DNA of 7,469 bases from a bacterium (GTDB lineage: Bacteria; Planctomycetota; UBA11346): positions 1 through 7,469 of the forward strand of contig JAIFKN010000297.1 in NCBI GenBank assembly GCA_020049615.1, written 5' to 3'. The notes under the pieces are model-generated. The model was not told the DNA's origin and did no database searches. It saw only the letters and a list, made by a program, of their open reading frames with translations. Below are positions 1 to 6,214 of this stretch, piece by piece (positions within the stretch are counted from its first letter, which is position 1; each line of letters begins with the position of its first letter). The position numbers and the translations under genes are program-made.

Positions 1-329
1 TGGTCTTCGCCGTCTACCAGGCCCGGCCGTCCCCCTTCTGCGTGCTCGACGAGGTCGACGCCCCGCTCGACGAGGCCAACGTCGACGTCTATTGCAACAT
101 GGTCCGCGACTTCACCCGCGGCAAGGAAGTCGAAGGATTCAAGGGCAGCCAGTTCATCGTCATCACGCACAAGAAGCGCACCATGCAGCGCGCCGACGCG
201 ATCTACGGCATCACCCAGAACGAGCCCGGCGTCTCGACCAAGATCAGCGTCAAGCTCGGCGACCTGCCCGACGGCAGCGGCCCGGAACTGGCCGTGACCA
301 CGCGCGGGTCGGGGCCGTTCGCGGGCTGA
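1..329 (+). CDS. smc: Chromosome segregation protein SMC, C-terminal end (partial)
   Basis: This is the last 108 residues of an SMC ATPase; the 5' part lies outside the window, and the reading frame is open from base 3. SMC proteins form the condensin-like ring (with ScpA/ScpB in most bacteria) that compacts and segregates the chromosome. The visible part is the C-terminal half of the ABC-type head: the Walker B and D-loop stretch FCVLDEVDAPLDEANV near the start, then the switch-histidine segment QFIVITHKKRTM, then the late strand (ITQNEPGVSTKISVKL) and a short Gly/Pro-rich tail ending in GPFAG. The ABC signature motif and hinge must lie upstream. The GVSTKISVKL strand resembles planctomycete SMCs, as far as I recall. 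The last 49 codons, counting the stop (183-329), are repeated at 1303-1449. The family assignment is firm because the Walker B, D-loop and switch-histidine motifs occur in SMC order. Confidence 0.93.
   Translation, partial: VFAVYQARPSPFCVLDEVDAPLDEANVDVYCNMVRDFTRGKEVEGFKGSQFIVITHKKRTMQRADAIYGITQNEPGVSTKISVKLGDLPDGSGPELAVTTRGSGPFAG
183..329 (+). repeat. Direct repeat, left copy (within intact smc)
   Basis: This is the partner of the 147-nt segment at 1303-1449, in the same orientation. The two copies bracket 973 nt holding the small-protein/nucleotidyltransferase pair. This copy is the functional end of smc, continuous with the ATPase head motifs upstream. Confidence 0.9.
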
Positions 330-332
330 CAT

Positions 333-378
333 CGGAGCGGCTCCGCCGCGACGCCCGGAACGCCGGCGTCTCGCCGGC
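333..378. repeat. Two small GC-rich hairpins just after the smc stop
   Basis: Four bases after the smc stop codon there is a short inverted repeat (CGGAGC/GCTCCG, 333-345). It is followed by a perfect 7-bp stem with a TCT loop (GCCGGCG at 362-368, CGCCGGC at 372-378). No T-run follows either stem, so an intrinsic terminator is only possible, not shown. The phrase is of the same general kind (short palindromic words in a row) as the larger element at 6374-6491. The rest of 330-440 holds no gene that I can support. Confidence 0.5.
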
Positions 379-440
379 ACGGGGCAATGGTGGGATGCAT
401 CGAGCCTTGAGCAGGGCCGTTTCCCCAGCACGCTCCCACC

Positions 441-698
441 ATGACGGACATCGACCCGGACGCCGAAGCCCGGCAGGGCGATGCGCAGGTGCTGGCCGTC
501 CTGCGCACCTGGACTCCCGAGCGACGCGGAGCGGTGGCGTGCAACCTGACCGCCATGGTCCGCTCATCCTCGCGAGCCGCCTGGCGGCGAGCGCGTCTCG
601 GGCAGCCGGCACGCAGCGTCGACATCGCCTGGGCCGAAGCCCAGTACGGCCCGGAGATCGGGGCGGCCCTACGCGCCTGGGACGCGGCCCACGGATGA
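441..698 (+). CDS. Small hypothetical protein paired with a nucleotidyltransferase (85 aa)
   Basis: This is an 85-residue soluble protein with no signal peptide and no membrane segment. After an acidic N-terminus (DIDPDAEARQGDAQ) it has LAVLRTWTPERRGAVACNLT, an Arg-rich helix, and a C-terminal WAEAQYGPEIGAAL segment. I recognise this layout (a short 'LRxLTPExR' start and a late 'xxxYGxEL' helix) from small uncharacterised proteins usually encoded directly upstream of a stand-alone nucleotidyltransferase. Here its stop overlaps the next start (ATGA at 695-698), so the two are very probably translationally coupled. No clear Shine-Dalgarno sequence precedes the ATG at 441. Its biochemical role is unknown; partner or antitoxin to the nucleotidyltransferase is an inference from gene pairing only. 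High GC and synonymous third positions match a real coding region. Confidence 0.72.
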   Translation: MTDIDPDAEARQGDAQVLAVLRTWTPERRGAVACNLTAMVRSSSRAAWRRARLGQPARSVDIAWAEAQYGPEIGAALRAWDAAHG

Positions 699-1285
699 AC
701 CCGGAATCTCCGAGCGCAGCATTGGCTGGCCTCGCCGCCGCCCTGGAGGCCATGCAGGTGCCGTGGTTCGTCAGCGGCTCGCTGGCCTCCAGTCTGCATG
801 GGGTCCCCCGCTCGACCAACGATGTCGACGTCGTCGCCCAGTTGTCACCGGCAGCGGCGGGAGAACTCGTAGCCAGGCTCGGTGAGGGGTATTACGCCGA
901 CGAAGGCATGATCCGCCAGGCATTCAGCCGAGGCGGATCGTGCAACCTGATCTGGCTAGCGACCATGATGAAGGTCGACCTCAGCCCGCCCCGCTTCGCT
1001 TTCGATCGCGAGGCCATGCAACGGCGCCAGGCCACGGTGCTCACCGATGGCGGTCCCGACGGACTCCCAATTTTCGTCTGCTCACCCGAGGACGCCATCC
1101 TCTCCAAGCTCTTTTGGTACCGTCAGGGCGGTGAGATCTCGCAACGCCAGCTGCGCGACATCGCCGGCATCATCGACGCGCGTCGCCAATCGCTGGACCG
1201 GGCCTATCTCCAGCGCTGGGCCGCAGCTGCCGGGGTCACCGACCTGCTGGATCGCGCCCTGGCCATGCAAGGCGATGTCCCATGA
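695..1285 (+). CDS. Stand-alone nucleotidyltransferase-fold protein (196 aa)
   Basis: This 196-residue protein carries the polymerase-beta-type nucleotidyltransferase core. It has a GS motif (residues 28-29, VSGSLASSLHG), then the metal-binding pair TNDVDVV (Asp43, Asp45), and a probable third carboxylate in MKVDL (Asp95). The C-terminal half has SPEDAILSKLFW (130-141) and RQLRDIAGII (151-160), typical of the COG-type 'nucleotidyl transferase AbiEii / DUF6036-like' proteins that transfer a nucleotide onto an RNA, protein or small molecule. The true substrate is unknown. The start chosen is the ATG at 695, which overlaps the stop of the 85-aa gene by 4 nt. The frame stays open far upstream, but that translation is arginine-rich and unrelated to the family. 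Its own stop (1283-1285) again overlaps an ATG leading into the duplicated smc end. A toxin, antitoxin or phage-defence role is possible by analogy with AbiEii and MNT proteins, but is not shown. Confidence 0.85.
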   Translation: MNPESPSAALAGLAAALEAMQVPWFVSGSLASSLHGVPRSTNDVDVVAQLSPAAAGELVARLGEGYYADEGMIRQAFSRGGSCNLIWLATMMKVDLSPPRFAFDREAMQRRQATVLTDGGPDGLPIFVCSPEDAILSKLFWYRQGGEISQRQLRDIAGIIDARRQSLDRAYLQRWAAAAGVTDLLDRALAMQGDVP

Positions 1286-1302
1286 TCCAGGCACCACCGA
1301 TG

Positions 1303-1449
1303 ATGCAACGCGCCGACGCCATCTACGGCATCACCCAGAACGAACCCGGCGTCTCGACCAGGATCAGCGTCAAGTTCGACGACCTGCCCGACGGCAGCGG
1401 CCCGGAGCTGGCCGTGACCACGCGCGGGTCAGGGCCGTTCGCGGGCTGA
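1303..1449 (+). pseudogene. Duplicated 3' end of smc (147 nt remnant)
   Basis: This segment aligns without gaps to 183-329, the last 49 codons of smc including the stop. I count 8 differences in 147 nt (139/147 identical). Five are synonymous and three change residues (Lys to Arg, Leu to Phe, Gly to Asp). The reading frame is intact and ends in the same GPFAG plus TGA. Homology starts at the Met codon of the KKRTMQ segment, so the Walker B, D-loop and switch histidine are all absent and the remnant cannot be an ATPase. The frame is open back to an ATG at 1282, which overlaps the nucleotidyltransferase stop (ATGA, 1282-1285) and would give a 55-residue peptide; expression is unproven. The methyltransferase gene follows 22 nt later. 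Confidence 0.9.
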
Positions 1450-1460
1450 GTCCGCCCGTC

Positions 1461-1466
1461 AAAGGA
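1461..1466 (+). promoter_or_regulatory. Ribosome binding site for the 1472 methyltransferase
   Basis: AAAGGA lies 5 nt before the ATG at 1472. It is a clear Shine-Dalgarno match and fixes this start. Confidence 0.7.
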
Positions 1467-1471
1467 TCCCT

Positions 1472-2011
1472 ATGACCCGCAGACTGCATATCGGAGGAAC
1501 CGTTCGCAAGGAAGGCTGGGAGGTGGTGAACGCCGTACCCGGCCCGCACGTCGATCACCTCGGCAACGCCAAGGATCTGTCGCAGTTCGCCGATGGGGCG
1601 TTCGACGAGGTCTATGGTTCTCATGTGTTGGAGCATTTTGACCATGCCCGAGAAGTCCTACCCGTTCTCCAAGAATGGAGTCGAGTACTCCATCCAGACG
1701 GCAAACTGATGGTCGCTGTTCCCGACCTTGATGTGTTATGCCGTCTCTTTCTCGATCGCGACCGTTTGACGTCCGAAGAACGACGCTTTGTTACGATCAT
1801 GATGTATGGAGGGCACATCGACCAGTACGACTTCCACTACGTCGGGTTCAACGACGAGATTCTTGCCTATTACCTGCGCGCAGCCGGCTTCAAGGCATGC
1901 CAACGCGTGGACAGTTTTGGCTTATTTGAGGACACCAGTACCATGGCCTACAAAGGGTCTCCGATCAGTCTGAATATGATCGCGTGGAAGACGTGGCCGC
2001 TACCCTCATAG
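1472..2011 (+). CDS. Small SAM-dependent methyltransferase (179 aa)
   Basis: This 179-residue protein is of the short class I methyltransferase type. The N-terminal strand LHIGGTVRKEGWEVVN (5-20) replaces the usual glycine-rich motif I. ASP-type acidic positions follow at HVDHLGNAKDLSQF, then the HVLEHF segment (51-56), the post-motif 'VLHPDGKLMVAVPD' (72-85), and a distinctive tail with GGHIDQYDFHYVGFN (113-127) and DSFGLFEDTS (147-156). I recognise this full pattern from methyltransferases that sit in bacterial glycan or glycosyltransferase clusters, often beside TPR/SPINDLY proteins, as here. The acceptor is unknown; a sugar or sugar-nucleotide is the likely guess. The start is supported by AAAGGA upstream. 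The gene ends tail-to-tail with the FkbM gene, with a 6-nt overlap (2006-2011). GC is visibly lower than in smc: 30 of 60 bases at 1621-1680, against 44 of 60 at 601-660. Confidence 0.85.
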   Translation: MTRRLHIGGTVRKEGWEVVNAVPGPHVDHLGNAKDLSQFADGAFDEVYGSHVLEHFDHAREVLPVLQEWSRVLHPDGKLMVAVPDLDVLCRLFLDRDRLTSEERRFVTIMMYGGHIDQYDFHYVGFNDEILAYYLRAAGFKACQRVDSFGLFEDTSTMAYKGSPISLNMIAWKTWPLPS

Positions 2012-3403
2012 ACGTAGGGCGATCGGAGCCTGACGTTGGTTCACCGCGCGCAACATCGACAAAACGCGATCAACGCGCGGACTATGGACCGGCAATTTGG
2101 CCATACGCTCGTAGTTCTGCAGTCGTGAAGCGCCGTGGAAATAGGCTGAATACGTCGATATGAAAGCCGTGCTTTCAAGTATCGCGCAGCGCACCATGTC
2201 CGGTAACGATTCAAAGGTTAGCGACTCATGCATGGCCATGGGCAGCAGGAATGGCTCTCCGAACGCCGATATGATGTCAGAATCGCTGGCGTTCGCGATT
2301 GGCTGCATCGCTTCCAGAGCACGACATGCCTCGCTGCGCATACCTTGCGCGCACATGATGCGAACAGCCGTGGCCAACCGCGAACCGGTCATGGCGGCAT
2401 TCAACGCACGCCGCGAAGCGAACAGTGACTGCGCAAGACAGGCCGCCCGATAGTCGGAAGAAAAAGCCTCATCACTCGCTACAACCATCATGGCAACGGC
2501 GCGCCGTTGATGCTCCCATCCTGGAACGATTGCGTTGGGTCCCCAGGCTGAGCAGAATCGGGAAATCCATGGTGATTCAGCAAGGCGATCGATGACTCCC
2601 TGGACCTTGATCCCTTCCGGCAATTTGGAGGTGATATCGATGACGCCTACGACTAGGCCGCGAGTCCGCAATTCGTCCATCCGATCCATTGGAAGTGCGA
2701 AGGCGTTGATCGCGAAGGGATCCATGCCTTCGCCGGGAAGCAGTGGCACCAGTAGACCCAGTCCTGGAACAAGCCTATGTAGGAGGTACCCATGAGACAT
2801 TAGACACTCGCTTGAGCGTGCCTGATACAGTCCATTCTGGCGAATCACAAACTGTACGATCGTCCTCCCGGATGAGAGGCAACGATGAGCTCCCGTCAGC
2901 ACAGATGCACCATCACCCTCAATGTCAACCTTCAGATAGTCCACAGGCGGCTTGCCAGCCAGAATGCCATCGACGGTGGTTACGCGTACCTCGTACACCC
3001 CGTCGGTGGACAAAGTTGCCATTTCAGGATCCCTTGGGTCCGTAAGAACTCCTTCGCCCTCCGAAGACGCAAGAGCACATGATTCAAGTTGGATGCGACC
3101 AAGTCGACCAGCAAGACCAATGGATTGGCGAAGCGCATCAACAAGCGTCGGATGAGGCTCGACAGCGATGACCTCCCCGTCAGGACCGACCCGGGGTGCC
3201 AGGCTGAGTGCATAGCAGCCATAGGCTGCCCCCACGTCCATGCAGCGCCAACCGGGCAGCACCAGCCTTCGCGAAAACGCCAATTCGTCTTCAAACCAAT
3301 CCCCTTGTTCATCGAGTACAAATCCAGTCATGGACGACTGACCGGGCGGTAGGCAGCAGCTCACGCCATGCGGCAGGTAGGATTGTCGTAGTGATGTCTT
3401 CAT
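2006..3403 (-). CDS. FkbM-family methyltransferase with a C-terminal extension (465 aa)
   Basis: The N-terminal half is an FkbM-type SAM methyltransferase. Motif I is MDVGAAYGCYALSLA (55-69), the ribose-binding acidic end of strand 2 is VEPHP (81-85), and the FkbM hallmark is DYLKVDIEGDGASVL (155-169), followed by FVIRQNG. FkbM enzymes O-methylate hydroxyls, often on sugars or polyketides. Residues from about 250 to 465 form an extra, mostly helical region that I cannot name. It includes SAYFHGASRLQNYERMAKLP near the end, a pattern I associate with other FkbM proteins in glycosylation clusters. The usual single-domain length is about 200-280 residues, so this is a two-part protein. It is transcribed toward the 1472 methyltransferase and divergently from the OGT-like gene, 100 nt apart. 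No good Shine-Dalgarno precedes the start at 3403; the Met at residue 25 is an alternative start, also without one. Confidence 0.85.
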   Translation of the reverse strand: MKTSLRQSYLPHGVSCCLPPGQSSMTGFVLDEQGDWFEDELAFSRRLVLPGWRCMDVGAAYGCYALSLAPRVGPDGEVIAVEPHPTLVDALRQSIGLAGRLGRIQLESCALASSEGEGVLTDPRDPEMATLSTDGVYEVRVTTVDGILAGKPPVDYLKVDIEGDGASVLTGAHRCLSSGRTIVQFVIRQNGLYQARSSECLMSHGYLLHRLVPGLGLLVPLLPGEGMDPFAINAFALPMDRMDELRTRGLVVGVIDITSKLPEGIKVQGVIDRLAESPWISRFCSAWGPNAIVPGWEHQRRAVAMMVVASDEAFSSDYRAACLAQSLFASRRALNAAMTGSRLATAVRIMCAQGMRSEACRALEAMQPIANASDSDIISAFGEPFLLPMAMHESLTFESLPDMVRCAILESTAFISTYSAYFHGASRLQNYERMAKLPVHSPRVDRVLSMLRAVNQRQAPIALRL

Positions 3404-3503
3404 GCCAACCGCTATCCGAGGAAGGACGGCAGGTCAACATGCATTCTATGCCGCTGGCCGATCACGATATGGCAAGATCTTATATCGTAGATAGAAACGT
3501 GCC
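3404..3503. promoter_or_regulatory. Divergent promoter region between FkbM and OGT-like genes
   Basis: These 100 nt separate two genes that read outward, so both promoters should lie here or within the adjoining coding ends. The right part is AT-rich (3466-3495, with TATATC at 3481-3486 and a small GATAT/ATATC inverted repeat) and is the likeliest core promoter for the OGT-like gene. I see no convincing -35 partner and no clear ribosome binding site for either gene. Confidence 0.4.
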
Positions 3504-5363
3504 ATGAGCAACATGACCATCGAAGAACTGAAGCGGCGACTGCAGACAGCCGTTGATCTGATGAACGCAGAACGCTGGGAAGAGGCAGCCGCCCTCCTTG
3601 GCGTCCTGGCAAGCCTGCATCCAACCAATGCCTACGTACTCTATAATCAAGGCATCATCCACTGGCAGTTTAAACGCCATGCGGAGGCCGTGCAGTGCTA
3701 TCGACGCAGCCTTGGCGCCGATCCACGTTTTCTGCCTACCATGGTGAACTTGAGCAATTGCCTATTCTCAATGGGGGACTTCCGTGAAGCACTCAGATAC
3801 GCGCAGATGTCCGTCCATCGCCAGCCCGGCAACGCCGTCCTACTGGTGAATCTAGCAAACGTCCTAGCTGTACTAGGTGAGCACAAGGATGCGATGGAAG
3901 CCCTACGCGACGCCCTACGCATCGATCCCAAGTCGGACAAAGCCCGGATGACGCTCTTGGGATGCCTGGACGAATTGGGACACTGGGAGGAAGCAATCTC
4001 TCAGGCTGAGACTCTTGTCGATCACCCTGATCTGGCGATTCGGATCCCTGCCATATTCGCCATCGCTGGCATCGCCAGACGCCTCAGCCGCTGGGATCTC
4101 TGTGATCGCTACATCCCACGCCTGATCGCAGACATTGGCAAGTCCGATGCCCCGGCACTCAATCCCATCGCATTCGCATTTTTCACCGATGATCCAGAAC
4201 TGATGCGGCGAATGGCGTTGAGCCATGAGTCTCCCCCTGTGGCGGCAACCCAGCGAAAACCGGTCATACGCGACGGGAGAATGACGATCGCATATCTATC
4301 ACCGGATTTCCGCGAGCATCCGGTGGCACAAATGCTGCACTGCGTCCTCCGCAACCACGACAGGAATAGGGTCCGGTTGATCGCGGTGTCGATTATCCCC
4401 ATGGATGACTCAAAGGAAGCGCACGCCATCAAAGGTTCCGTCGACGAAGTACTAGATATCTCTCAATTGGATGACACTGCCGCCATGCATGCCCTTCATC
4501 GAACCGGCGTCGATATCCTGGTCGACATCGCCGGCACCACCAAATGGCATCGTTCGACCCTGCTCGCACGTCGACCCTGCCCAGTTCAAGTACTTTGGCT
4601 AGGATGCCCCTGCTCCACTGGCGCCAGGTATTACGATGGATTCATTCTCGACGACATCGTAGCACCTCCGGGTTATGACGTCTACTGTGCAGAACCCATC
4701 ATCCGTCTGCCTGGATGCTATCACCCCATCAATGAGGGCATCGACTTCCAACCCAGTTCCGTAAGCCGGGCTGATTTCGGCCTGCCAGAGCATGCCCACA
4801 TTGTAGCTATGCTTCAGCAACCCGCCAAAATTCGTCCACCGCTCGTTGATCGGATTGCCCAGGTCGTGGCTCGGCATTCAGATGCGCATTTCTGGATCAG
4901 AGTACACCAGGACGCCTGCAGCACAGCCATACAACGGCTTAGCGACTTGGGGCTGCCGAAGGAGCGCATCCACATCACCCAACGTTTCATCCAGCGAAAC
5001 GACTACCTTGCAGCCTACCGATTGGCAGACGTAATCGTTGACTCGTATCCATACGGGGGACACAGCACAACCGGAGAGGCCCTCATGCAGGTCACTCCAG
5101 TTCTCACCTTTCTCGGCAACTGTATCCATACGCGGGTTGCGGCGAGCATGATCACGGAATTCGGACTGGGGGACACTGTTCGCTCGTCAATGGAGGACAT
5201 GCTAGGCACCTTGGATCAGTTGCTGGCAGATCGTGCTGTACTGGATCAATGGAAGCATCGGTTCGCCATGGCATCCAAAACATACGGCAATGGCGGCCTA
5301 AAGCGCCTCGCCATCCATTTGGAAGACACCTTCTCTCAACTTTTGGCGAATAAGACCAACTAA
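3504..5363 (+). CDS. TPR-containing SPINDLY/OGT-type O-linked glycosyltransferase (619 aa)
   Basis: Residues 10-175 hold about four TPR repeats, for example NAYVLYNQGIIHWQFKRHAE and LVNLANVLAVLGEHKDAMEA. Residues 258-615 form the GT41 (O-GlcNAc transferase/SPINDLY) catalytic part, which in the family transfers a sugar from a nucleotide donor to Ser/Thr of proteins. YLSPDFREHPVA (264-275) carries His272, aligned by eye with the key histidine of human OGT. DILVDIAGTT is at 337-346, and VQVLWLGCPCSTG at 361-373. AKIRP (441-445) has Lys442 at the place of the donor-phosphate lysine. DSYPYGGHSTTGEAL (513-527) is the nucleotide-sugar loop, followed by CIHTRVAASM. Two usual family words, GHT and GYPGTTG, read GTT and GCPCSTG here. 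No signal peptide is visible, so it should act in the cytoplasm. The ATG at 3504 lacks a clear Shine-Dalgarno. The substrate is unknown; the pilin at 5421 is a candidate. Confidence 0.93.
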   Translation: MSNMTIEELKRRLQTAVDLMNAERWEEAAALLGVLASLHPTNAYVLYNQGIIHWQFKRHAEAVQCYRRSLGADPRFLPTMVNLSNCLFSMGDFREALRYAQMSVHRQPGNAVLLVNLANVLAVLGEHKDAMEALRDALRIDPKSDKARMTLLGCLDELGHWEEAISQAETLVDHPDLAIRIPAIFAIAGIARRLSRWDLCDRYIPRLIADIGKSDAPALNPIAFAFFTDDPELMRRMALSHESPPVAATQRKPVIRDGRMTIAYLSPDFREHPVAQMLHCVLRNHDRNRVRLIAVSIIPMDDSKEAHAIKGSVDEVLDISQLDDTAAMHALHRTGVDILVDIAGTTKWHRSTLLARRPCPVQVLWLGCPCSTGARYYDGFILDDIVAPPGYDVYCAEPIIRLPGCYHPINEGIDFQPSSVSRADFGLPEHAHIVAMLQQPAKIRPPLVDRIAQVVARHSDAHFWIRVHQDACSTAIQRLSDLGLPKERIHITQRFIQRNDYLAAYRLADVIVDSYPYGGHSTTGEALMQVTPVLTFLGNCIHTRVAASMITEFGLGDTVRSSMEDMLGTLDQLLADRAVLDQWKHRFAMASKTYGNGGLKRLAIHLEDTFSQLLANKTN

Positions 5364-5367
5364 ACGA

Positions 5368-5400
5368 AACAGCCCAGGGCGCATCGCGCCCTGGGCTGTT
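5368..5400. terminator. Bidirectional intrinsic terminator between OGT-like gene and pilin
   Basis: A perfect 15-bp inverted repeat (arms 5368-5382 and 5386-5400, loop ATC) sits 5 nt after the OGT-like stop and 20 nt after the pilin stop on the other strand. On the minus strand the stem ends in TGTT and runs into TCGTTTAGTT, a T-rich tail, so it fits best as the pilin terminator. On the plus strand only TTCC follows, so termination there would rest mainly on the stem. Confidence 0.88.
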
Positions 5401-5420
5401 CCATCCTGTTACCTGTTGGA

Positions 5421-6200
5421 TTACTTCGAGTAGATCGGGAAACCGTTCGGCGTCGCCGCGTCAAGCGAGGTGACGGCAAAAGTTCCCGAGGTCGCAGCGG
5501 CAGCGGTGCTCATACCCGTGGCGATCACGATGCCCAGCGCCGACGTGTGCGGACGGCTCCCGTTGGCCGTGGTCGAGGCCGCAGCAAGGAAGCACGCGTC
5601 CTGCACCCTAGCGTTGGCCGGGCTACGAACCTGGCCGTCGTTGCCGATGAAGAAGACGCGGCGTCCGGCGTTGCCCCATTCCTGCGGCACCGCAGCGGCG
5701 GCCCAGCTCTGCTCACCGTTGTTGGCAGTGGTGTCGGTGGCGATAGTGGCGGTGGCGTCAGTCACTGCCATGCCGTCGTGCATGACACCCGTCGTAACTT
5801 CAGCGGCATCAGTAATGCTGGGGGCGACAGCGGTGAAGAAGTAGCCGTTCGCACTGCCACGCGCCAGCGCGGAGGTGCTACCGGTGCCCCAAGCAGCTGC
5901 GTTGGAGAGAGGTCCGGTGAGCAGGCGCAGATTGCCAGCAGAGACCTTATTGGTGGCATTGATGCCGGCCAGTTGCTTGATGCTGCCGTACTCGCCGACG
6001 TTGTCCTGATCGCGGTCGAGGTAGCCGCCGCCCTGGAACTGGACTTGGCCGGCGAACACGCCCGACTTCAACGAGGCGCTGGAGGCCGACTCATTGGCCG
6101 TCACACGCGATTCGAGGAGGTTGGGGATCGCGATGGCCGCGATGATGGCGATGATCGCGATGACGATCATCAGTTCGATGAGTGTGAAGCCCTTGCGCAT
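5421..6200 (-). CDS. Type IV pilin-like / pseudopilin protein (259 aa)
   Basis: The protein starts MRKGFTLIELMIVIAI: a four-residue prepilin leader cleaved after Gly4 by a prepilin peptidase, N-methyl-Phe at position 1 and the conserved Glu5 of the mature chain. An unbroken hydrophobic helix then runs to IPNLLESR (residue 32). The mature length is 255 residues. After the helix comes LDRDQDNVGEYG (61-72), an acidic loop resembling a calcium-binding DxDxDxxGE turn, then a long Ala/Ser/Thr/Gly-rich region, EWGNAGRRVFFIGNDGQVR, and a C-terminus ending PIYSK. Only one cysteine is present, so there is no disulfide-bonded D-region. The family is common in planctomycetes, as far as I recall. The start is fixed by AAGGAG 8 nt upstream and by the leader; the longer frame to 6383 adds unrelated sequence. 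It could serve in a pilus or a type II secretion pseudopilus. It stands alone with its own terminator, suggesting strong separate expression. Confidence 0.93.
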   Translation of the reverse strand: MRKGFTLIELMIVIAIIAIIAAIAIPNLLESRVTANESASSASLKSGVFAGQVQFQGGGYLDRDQDNVGEYGSIKQLAGINATNKVSAGNLRLLTGPLSNAAAWGTGSTSALARGSANGYFFTAVAPSITDAAEVTTGVMHDGMAVTDATATIATDTTANNGEQSWAAAAVPQEWGNAGRRVFFIGNDGQVRSPANARVQDACFLAAASTTANGSRPHTSALGIVIATGMSTAAAATSGTFAVTSLDAATPNGFPIYSK

Positions 6201-6208
6201 GGTAGCGT

Positions 6209-6214
6209 CTCCTT
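6209..6214 (-). promoter_or_regulatory. Ribosome binding site for the pilin
   Basis: AAGGAG on the minus strand, 8 nt before the ATG at 6200. It decides the start in favour of the four-residue prepilin leader. Confidence 0.85.

Noticed and set aside
92..694. Upstream extension of the nucleotidyltransferase frame
   Set aside because: The translation is Arg/His-rich and overlaps smc in another frame. The family start and the ATGA coupling both point to 695.
203..819. Two long minus-strand frames opposite smc and the small-protein gene
   Set aside because: The translations are Arg/Ala/Pro-rich shadows of high-GC DNA, and the plus-strand genes have recognisable motifs.
330..1302. Classic insertion sequence or integron cassette
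   Set aside because: There is no transposase or integrase, no terminal inverted repeats at the duplication borders, and no attC-like pair of R/L boxes that I can see. The flanking repeat is far longer than a target-site duplication.
3464..3490. Sigma-70 promoter for the OGT-like gene
   Set aside because: TATATC is a fair -10 candidate, but the bases at the proper distance upstream do not resemble TTGACA. It is recorded only as part of the intergenic region.
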